Assembly: GCA_902728285.1 (NCBI GenBank)
Contig: CACVBU010000525.1
Coordinates: 372,001 to 436,000, forward strand
Source: Clytia hemisphaerica
Lineage: Eukaryota; Cnidaria; Hydrozoa; Leptothecata; Clytiidae
DNA length: 64,000 bases
Direction of reading: 5' to 3'
How positions within the stretch are numbered: position 1 is the first letter of the stretch; every line of letters begins with the position of its first letter. The notes under the pieces are model-generated. The model did no database searches and was not told where the DNA came from. It worked only from the letters and a program-made list of their open reading frames with translations. Position numbers and translations under genes: made by a program. This document shows, one piece after another, positions 56,333 to 64,000 of this stretch.

Positions 56333-56881
56333 TAACCTAGTTAACTAACCCGTATTCACAAGGTTATAAGACACACGGCTTAGGCAATATAGCGTTTTCG
56401 GAGCTTTAAAGATTTTTTATATTCACGGATACTAAGTTTGCCTTGGAATACTGAACTAGTTATTCAGTCACAACTTACCACCAGATTTATCCTAGGCTGC
56501 AATTAAAAAATTGTTGGTTTGCCGTCACCCGAACGACCCTACCTCGAAACCTGCCGACCCAAAAAAATTTATTGCCATTTTAAAGAAGATTTTTTTTCCT
56601 TTAAAAACTTCAAACAATAAAAAATCAAAACTCGTATCTTGTTTGTCTCAAGCATAAGAATTGTAAATTCCCTGCTAGCACTTCTGTTTTTTATTCAAAA
56701 TTACCTAAATATAAACAAACTGTTAACCCTTCCATGAACGAAAATTTCATAAATCGCCAAAATAAAAAAAAGTTCCGACCGACCGACCCACCTCCAAAAT
56801 CTAGGGTCGGGTGACGGCAAACCAACAATTTTTTAAGCCCAGCCCTAGTGACTGAATCAACCAGCTTAGATTTCTAAGCTA
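56333..56881. mobile_element. TAGCCTAGAAATCTAAGC family, copy 3, interrupted
   Basis: Left TAACCTAGTTAACTAACCCG, right AGCTTAGATTTCTAAGCTA. The halves 56333-56495 and 56844-56881 are split by a 348 bp insertion. Confidence 0.85.
56496..56843. mobile_element. Foldback inserted with CCTAG duplication
   Basis: CCTAG at 56491-56495 and 56844-56848. Arms AAAAATTGTTGGTTTGCCGT and ACGGCAAACCAACAATTTTT, continuing CACCCGA/TCGGGTG. Copies 29810-30001 and 19374-19566 lack it. Confidence 0.88.
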
Positions 56882-57169
56882 ATAAAAGTCGTCGCAATTC
56901 CAGGCAAATGCAGAGCTTTTCCTTCTTTATAGAAAGGAAGGCCGTTTCTTATCCTAATCCACCGTTCTAGCAAAAGGAAAACAAAATTATTTGCTAATAG
57001 AATTGTCAGCAAACATCTAAAGATTAACTTGCAATAACATGTCAGAAAAAAATAAACAGAAATCGCTATTTTGAGACGTCATACAAAGAAATACGCTAAA
57101 TTCTTAGAAATCAGAACTAATTAGCATTCTGGCAGTGTACCAAAAGATTCAAGAGAGGTTTTATTTTAA

Positions 57170-57929
57170 CCCTATTAGCCCCAGGGGGGGGGGTAGAATC
57201 TACCACACTGGAGTTCTTTTGTGAATATCTCTGAGAAGAATTTTTCAAACGACTTGAAACTTTCTGACTTTTAACAAAATCTTATTAAGAGTACTTGTGC
57301 AAAATTTTAGGGTCATAGGTTGCTCAGATCCGGTTTTATGGCTTTATTGTGAAACATGACATAAAACCCAGCTAAAACCGCTTAAAACTCAAAATTTTAA
57401 AGTGCTGATAACTTTTGAACTATTTATTGAATCATTTTCAAATTTTGACACGTGATAGGCATTGACAATATAAATTTGAAAAATTGAAGAAAAAAAATTG
57501 AAAATGATGATGTCATCATTTATGACGTCATCAAATTTTGAAAATTTTACTCATCTTCAGCATAGATTTTAAGAAAAAGTCTTCGTTGAAATCTCAAAAC
57601 CGGCAATTATGTTAAAGAACAACCTTTTATCTTTCTGAATCTTTAAACAGAATCTAAATATCTTTATTGGTTCGATTGTAATAGACAATTTAGTAAACCA
57701 TATATTTGGGCTTTTTTCCGACAAGTGGAAATTTTGTGATGACGTCATCGGTTTTTGAATGACGTCATCAATTTTTTTTTTCTTCCTGGAAATTTGTTTC
57801 ATGATGGAGAACATCTGTACCAAATTTCATGACCATAGCTCTTCTAGATCAAAAATAATCGAGGGTGGTAGATTCTACCCCTCCCCCCCCTGGGGATACC
57901 AAAGTCAAAAAAGCTTGGGGCTAATAGGG
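57170..57929. mobile_element. piggyBac-like MITE, 760 bp
   Basis: TTAA at 57166-57169 and 57930-57933; ends CCCTATTAGCCCCAGG and CTTGGGGCTAATAGGG; sub-terminal GGTAGAATCTACC on the left, GGTAGATTCTACC on the right. Interior holds GACGTCATC motifs. End sequence close to 36885-37445. Confidence 0.85.
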
Positions 57930-58149
57930 TTAAGAAACGTACATATGCTTCTTTTAACAGCTTAAAAATCTTGCTATAAAATCAAATTCATTAAATTATC
58001 ATATTATTATCCAAACTTTACAAATTCATAAAATACACTCGCACACTCAATTGAAAAAAAAAACTATAAAAATCTGATAAAATTCTAAAGTATTACTTTC
58101 TAGTCCTTAGACAGTCGAACACAGAGAGTTAACATACATCAAGCCATAC

Positions 58150-58476
58150 ATTATCGACCATACCTTATCGGCCCTAAGTGACTAAATTTTGGCTTGGTGA
58201 CTAAAATTAGGGTCGACTAAAGATTTGGGCCAAATTAAAAGTTTAAAATTAAGCTTTTCTTATTTTGCAGTATTTTACGCTTTCTCCTAATTTCCATCTG
58301 CTTGTTAATTTAGAAATGACCCAAATTTTTAGTCGGTCTTAATTATAAGTCGGCCCTTAGTGACTAAATTTTGACGTGGTGACTAAAATTAGGGCCAACT
58401 AATAATTAAGGCCTATTCAAATTAAGGCCGACTAAAATTAAGGCTGAGACTAAGTTTTGGCCGATAAGGTATGCCA
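58150..58476. repeat. GACTAAAATTA word-repeat foldback
   Basis: Left CATACCTTATCGGCCCTAAG, right TTTTGGCCGATAAGGTATG. GTGACTAAATTTTG and GACTAAAATTAGGG recur. Lies just behind the pdxT stop. Confidence 0.8.
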
Positions 58477-58500
58477 AAACCAAAATCAAAATCCCATTCA

Positions 58501-61500
58501 TTATTGCGAGAGAACCATTTTCAAGAAATGGGTATGCCATCTCAAATCCTCTGTCAGCTCTGGGTGAAATGAAGTGGCCACAATGTTGTCTTGTTGAACA
58601 GCAACAATAATCGGTTCCGTACTTTTCTCCTCTTTCATAATGGTACCGAGAACTTTAACCTGCTCTTTATTACAAGAAACAACAGCTGGTGCTCTTATGA
58701 AAACTCCGTGGAAGGAAGTACTGCCGTCGTCAGTTCCTTTGGTTAAGCCGTCTTCGGAAAGAGTGACGTCAGCTTCAAAACTGTTGATTTGGCGACCGAA
58801 GAAATTTCGTGAGACGGTTACATCGAGTCCACCAATCTTTAGTTAAAAGTCAAATAGCCAGAAAATTAAAAGGCTTCTCAGTAGACAAAGACTACATTAA
58901 AAAGTTGGTTGTTAAGCTAGTAAATTCATGATATATGGGTAAAGGCCACATTTTTGGTACACCTGTCCCTTCCGTTACGCTTTTGACTTTTACTGCTCAT
59001 ATCTTGAAAACTAGCATTAAACTTGCAAAACTTCCAATTGATTATTGATCTGGGGTAGAAAGTGCCCTTACAATCAGAGTTTGGCCAGCAATAGGACAGT
59101 CTTTCCTCTTACAGACCCTGCAGAAGTCTAAATTTCACATTTTTCTACGAAAATGCAAAAAAAATAAGATTCAAAATTGTTTTTTCTTCAACTGGGACAA
59201 AATATTCACTTTCAATTTTTTTTCAGTCCACCTAATATTGATAGGAGCGAGTTTTCACAATATTTTGAGTAAATACTTTTTTCACTGTTGCTCAGGTTTT
59301 GCATTTTTCTAAAAAGCATGTTTTGCGACTCTGATCTTGTCCCTTCCGTTACGCAAATTCATTTTCAAGAAAATCTTTGTCAAATACACTCATTTTGTTT
59401 TATAAGCATAACGTTTATAAGCATACTGAAGCTCAAATTTCCAGAAAAATTAAGCATATGCTAAGCATACCTTGAGGCTCAACCAAAGAAATTTTTAGAA
59501 TCATAATTTCCAAAACTTCAGAAAATAACAGAAGAAAGAATCATATATCATATATCATATGGTAAACATTCGAAAGCAATAGAATGTCTTCATATCTCTT
59601 AAGATTAAAGAGAGGGGAAAATGTACAAAAAAACTTACCCCCCCCCTTCATAATTTTTTTACCAAGCATAGGGTTAAGCATAGTCGAGGCTCAAAATTGA
59701 GCTTTACTTAAGCATAGTGAGCTTCAGCCGAAATTTACCGTATGCTTATAAAACAAAATGAGTGTAGCTATAGTTTATGTTAAATTCTCACAAGTTACCA
59801 TTGGGATTACTCCAAATTCAATTTCCAAACCATTATCCTCTATTTTTGACATGTTTTTTCATTGACAGTCCTTCCCATTGGAAATGTGCCTTGGTTTTGT
59901 CCCTTCCGTTACGCAAACATTAAATTGAACAGCATCTCAAATCTTCGACTTAAAAACTTTTCCTTGTGGTTGACTACTACCCTCATTAGACTTCTTACTT
60001 GCAGGTACATTTAAACTTAATATTAACGATGTGGTGGGAGTTATCTCCTTGGAAAATTTGATGTCCCTTCCGTTATGGATGTCCCTTCCGTTACGCCTTT
60101 TTTAAAAGGGAGTGTTACAGGGACTTGGATGTTCATTATAGTGTTTCTTTCTTCAAAGCCAAGATATCTGAAGTTATTGCATTGTTGAAAGACCTATTGT
60201 AGACTGTTCTCACATTTGCTACACTACAATGACTTCTTTTTATCTCTTAACCCTTAGGCTCCATAGGACGCGTTTTCGCGTCCTGAAACAGCCAAACTAC
60301 CAAGTCCTAAAGCTGGGGTCCCATCTCCCTAGGACTATATTTAAAGGGAAAGAAACCAAATGTTTTTGAAAGAGTATAAAATTACCTTTCCAATGGTACC
60401 AAAACGAGTGTCTGAATCAAAAGCTAAAGCTTTTACGCCATTTTAAAATTTCAAATTTCAAAAAAAATTGAAATTTTTCAAAATTTTCAAAACTACTCAA
60501 AGGGTTAACCAAAAAATTTTTGATTTTTTTTGAAGACTCCAAACTGCTCAAATACCTGAAAATGACAATTAGGAGTTATTCGGAGTTGTTTTGACCATAA
60601 AAAAATCTTTACCAGGGGTCTCATTAACCCTTAGGCTCCATAGGACGTGTTTTCGCGTCCTGAAACAGCCAAAATACCAAGTCCCAAAGCTTGGGTCTCA
60701 GCTCCCTAGGACTTGATTTAAAGGGGATTAAACCCAATGCTTTTTGAAAGAGTATAGAATTACCTTTCCAAAGGTTGGTACCAAAACGAGTGTCTGAATC
60801 AAAAGCTACAAGCTTTTACGCCATTTTGAAGTTTCAAATTTCAAAAAAAAATCATTGAAATTTTTCAACATTTTCAAAACTGCTGCGCGCTCAAAGGGTT
60901 AACCAAAAATTTTGATTTTTTTTGAAGACTCCAAAACTGCTCAATACCTGAAAATGACAATTAGGAGTTATTGGAGTTGTTTTGACCATAAAACAATTTT
61001 ACCGGGGTCTCATACCGTAGGCTCATAGACGTGTTTCCGCGTCCTGAAACACCAAATCCAAGTAAAGCTGGGTCTCCGCCCTAGACTTAAAAGGGATGAA
61101 ACCCATGCTTTTTTGAAAGAGTTAGATTACCTTTCCATGGTTGCCCAAAAATTTACAAAAACGCTGAGAATTGGAAGTTTATTGAAAATGATTCACATTT
61201 TCAAAAATCTGCGCGTCAAAGGGTTAACAAATTTTGCTTTTTTTGAAAGACCCCACACTGCTCAAACTGCGACAATGACAATTAGGAGTTATCGAAGTTG
61301 TTTTGACCATAACAATTTTACCGGGGTCTCATTAAACCTTAGGTACATAGGACGCGTTTTCGCGTCTTTTTTTGAATGCTCAATATAAATTTTAAGAAAC
61401 TGAAACAAACTCACATTTCGGTTCAGGGGTCACCTACAGTGGGTCACCTAAATTTTAGGGAAACTTGGGATGAGGCTTGATGGGCCAAAAGAGCTATTTT

Positions 61501-63162
61501 CAATTTTGAAAATTTTTAGAATTTGTCCCTTCTTTACGATCATACCTAATATTTACAATTTTAGGCGCTTTGTAGTTTATAGTTAGTTCGGTTAGTTCAT
61601 CATTTTAGGTTACCGATCTTTTGACTATTAAAATTAAACTATCATTTTGAAACAAGTTTTTCCTTAGAAATGGTTAATTAAAATTTGAAAGTTGTCCTTC
61701 CGTTACGCAAATTAGCTACCCCTCAACCAGAAATGTAATTCAGAAAAACGATTAGATTGGTTAGAATACTTTGTAGAAACATTTTAAGAGTAAGTTAGTC
61801 TTATAAGTGTCTCTTTTTTGTAGAAATAACAGTTTTTATTTTGTTTAAAATGAGAAACCTCACCACACCTCTAGGGTCCTACAGTCTGCAAAAAGGAATA
61901 TAGAGGAGCCATACGTGATTCATCATAGAGTATACACCAAATAAATAGGTTTAGCAATTTGGGAGAATTTTTAGGTACGGACGGGACAGGTGTACAAAAA
62001 TTGGCCTTACCATATTCATATTGCAATGTCTTCTAACTTACATACGGACCAAAAGCTGATTGGTTGAAAGTGACGTTAGACTGATTTTACCACTAACAAC
62101 CAAACAGCTGTATGAATTATATCTTGTTACAACCAACTTTAATGTATCTTTCAACTTAAATTTCAATTAAGAATAAACAAAATCATCGTTTATTTTTCGT
62201 ATAAATTATTGAAACGAAACTCCTTTCGACTTTACATCGATTCAATACTTAAATGTTAAGATTTTAAAAGACAAAAAATAAACAATAAAAAAGAGACAAA
62301 ATTTAACATACATGGTATTGTCCTCCTTGCTTTTGATTTTCAAGATCGTTTGCCAGCATGATCAACCCACTGCATGTACCCCAAACAAAAGGGCGTTTGT
62401 CTGACAGATCACCACGAATGAACTCCTTTAACTTGTCACCGAAATGATCACGACTCAATATACGACCAGCTGTTGTACTTTCACCTGTAGTTTGAAAATC
62501 GGAACTTCATTATGTCTACTTTCCGAAGTTTTGGAGTGAAAGTCAACTTCCTTGATTTGACAAAATTGCTAGGAAAGACAGGGATTTTTCTAGGCCTTTT
62601 TTATGTCTCTATGTCGGCCAAAATACTCAATCTAAGATTGAGTATTTGAAACTCAATCCAAAATATATAAGATATTTTTCTAGCAAAATTAAACTTTGTT
62701 TGTTGTTTATGAGCAACAATAACTACTTATTATCTACATATTCAAAATATTTTTGCGAGCTTCGCCCTCTGAACACCAACCAAACCCCCAGCTTCATCAA
62801 TATACAGCTTTGCTGAGATAATTCCCTTTCAGGCATATTAGAAACTCAATCTAAGTTTACAAAAATAGCTTAAAAAAATCCCTGAAAGGGTCTTTAAAAA
62901 TCTATTGACATTGATAATAAGAAACAATGGTATTGAAGAAATCGTTTAGAAAACAATCCTCCATGATTACCGATTCAAGGTACATTATAAAAAAGAACCA
63001 AACGCCAGGCAAGACGATACCAGCATGTCTTGTGATGTCATCAGCTTTCTCATTCCACATATCAACTTTTTATCTTGTAGATCAAGCCAACCATGATTTC
63101 TTGAATGCAATAATGTGCTCACTGAACGCGCCTTGCACTGCTAAAACTCCTATTTTCGGCAT
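58501..63162 (-). CDS. pdxT: PdxT/SNO-type glutaminase of pyridoxal 5'-phosphate synthase, 3 exons, exon 1 frame-disrupted
   Basis: Exons: about 63162-63006 (exon 1), 62484-62312 (exon 2), 58836-58501 (exon 3). Exon 1 starts MPKIGVLAVQGAFSEHI and ends with an ITRHAGIVLPG segment in another frame, so at least one indel separates them, and its donor is not clean. Exon 2 carries ESTTAGRILSR and the nucleophile motif WGTCSGLI. Exon 3 carries GGLDVTVSRNFFGRQINSFE, GVFIRAP and SFHPEL, which supplies the His and Glu of the triad. Exons 2 and 3 are clean and join in frame (about 168 codons; about 220 expected in all). PdxT releases ammonia from glutamine for PdxS/SNZ to make pyridoxal phosphate (EC 4.3.3.6). 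Intron 2 (3.5 kb) holds a large repeat-rich element. The exon 1 fault may be real decay or sequencing error. Confidence 0.9.
59386..59768. repeat. TAAGCATA word-repeat element
   Basis: Left ACACTCATTTTGTTTTATAA, right TTATAAAACAAAATGAGTGT. The word here is AAGCATA throughout (at least eight times), where relatives have AAGAACA or AAGAATA. Confidence 0.85.
60247..61380. repeat. Tandem array of TTAA-type MITE, about 3.3 copies
   Basis: TTAACCCTTAGGCTCCATAG, followed by an AGGACGCGTTTTCGCGTCCT hairpin, recurs at 60247, 60624 and, decayed, at about 61008 and 61331. Each unit has an inner AAAGGGTTAACC (60502, 60896, 61221). Period about 377-386 bp. The third and fourth units have many single-base losses. 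Confidence 0.8.
62010..62110. repeat. Fragment of the ATGCACCATTG foldback family
   Basis: ATTGCAATGTCTTC followed by AGCTGATTGGTTGAAAGTGA matches 52666-52878. It abuts the right end of the 3.07 kb element; matching ATTCATGATATAT lies at that element's left flank. Confidence 0.55.
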
Positions 63163-64000
63163 TTCCTTTGTATATTTTTAGAACGTCTGACTGAAATTAA
63201 CAACAATATTCAGAAATAAATTATAAAATTCATGTTCCGAATCGTCAGCTTAGAATAGAGAGCTGCTCCATATTTTCCAATAACACCAAACAATAACTAG
63301 AAATTTAGAGCTGTTCCTTAACGCCAGCTACTTGTCTTTGAGAGTGTTTAATTTCATTCAGCTTGCAAACGAAACATGTTCCTTATATGTAACTTGATCT
63401 TTACTGGCAAATCGGAAAAGCTAATTTTGATAAGATGATGAAAATAATTTTCGTTAGATCTTTCTAAAAAGTGTGCTTTTCCTGAAAATTTGTCCTGCTG
63501 GAAAAATTGTCAGACCTCAAACTGTTTAATTTTATTGCCGTTCCTGTTCTCCTTTTGCCATGGTAAGAGACCAAACCATGTCAAACAACGTCTGGAAGCT
63601 CTGTCTTTCTACCCTTAACACTTTTAAAAGTTTGTTCCACAAAAAAAGGGTTATTCAATGTAAATTGTGTTGGAGTTCCAAGGTTAAGATAAAATATTTT
63701 GTTCATTTTATATAAAAATATTGTGGCACAAGCAAAAATTTTTCAGCTTCATGAGCTTTAATTGGAGTAAAGCCAACCATTTAAGATGAAGTATTCAGCC
63801 CCCACGTCAAATGATGATATTTCAGCTCCCCCAAGTACATTAGGTCCCCCAAATATTTGAAACATCTTTAGCCCCAACTTTTTTGGACTTTTTGGAGGGT
63901 GTTACCCCCTCCCAATAGCAGGCGGGCTGCGCTATGGCTATAAGACTTTGTGGGGGCTATAAGATTTTGTGGGGACTTGATTTCACGGATGGCTTCATTT
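63163..64000. other. 5' flank of pdxT, no gene seen
   Basis: AT-rich sequence without a recognisable coding region or structural RNA. The pdxT promoter should be here, but no element stands out. Confidence 0.4.

Larger units (their letters stand above)
58938..62009. mobile_element. 3.07 kb inverted-repeat element with iterated CCCTTCCGTTACGC, in pdxT intron 2
   Basis: Left GGTAAAGGCCACATTTTTGG then TACACCTGTCCCTTCCGT; right GGGACAGGTGTACAAAAATT then GGCCTTACC. TGTCCCTTCCGTTACGC is repeated in the same orientation near 58964, 59338, 59898, 60061 (variant), 60080 and 61692, with a decayed copy at 61523. No transposase seen. Contains nested elements at 59386-59768 and 60247-61340. Confidence 0.75.

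Noticed and set aside
61113-61388. 91-codon open frame
   Set aside because: Lies in a decayed MITE tandem copy; no domain.

Overview
This is a stretch of AT-rich, intron-rich animal nuclear DNA. The genes have GT-AG introns and metazoan-type products, and more than half of the non-coding sequence is short inverted-repeat (foldback) transposons, with one broken LINE and tRNA-derived SINEs. The gene set (a DC-STAMP-domain protein, four P2X receptors, holocarboxylase synthetase, and a PdxT glutaminase of vitamin B6 synthesis) suggests a non-vertebrate metazoan. A cnidarian, a sponge or another marine invertebrate would fit, because animal PdxT genes are known mainly from such groups. The species cannot be fixed from sequence alone.

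Layout: 2-1720 (+) is the 3' end of a DCST1/DCST2-like membrane protein. 1721-9680 is repeats, including a 500 bp TA-flanked foldback, a 5'-truncated LINE (6082-8050, minus) and a nested foldback (8081-9141). 9681-53931 is the core of the window: four P2X (ATP-gated cation channel) genes. P2X-A (+, 9681-19116, 12 exons, 423 aa) converges tail to tail on P2X-B (-, 20229-28024, 12 exons, 427 aa). B is followed, in the same orientation, by P2X-C (-, 32436-41284, 11 exons, 433 aa) and P2X-D (-, 45549-53931, 11 exons found, last exon not certain). I joined every exon by hand. Reading frame is kept across all joints, and all four genes share intron positions and phases. 55169-56203 (-) is the catalytic part of holocarboxylase synthetase. 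58501-63162 (-) is a three-exon pdxT/SNO-type gene whose first exon is frame-disrupted.

Function: all four P2X genes keep the ATP-contact lysines, the Thr/Lys of the TxxxK segment, the NFR motif and the K before AYGI, so all look ligand-competent. Only A keeps the YxxxK surface-retention motif after TM2. B, C and D have Ile in place of the Lys. A and B share a nearly identical exon 4 although their other exons differ, which suggests gene conversion between inverted copies. Intron 1 of P2X-D holds about two dozen copies of a 67 bp unit that each repeat the intron 1 acceptor and the start of exon 2, an array of decoy splice sites.

The repeat landscape is unusual. Several foldback families have TTAA target duplications (piggyBac-like), one with an empty-site paralogue in the same window. 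Other families are built from short iterated words, and the word differs between copies but is uniform inside each copy.
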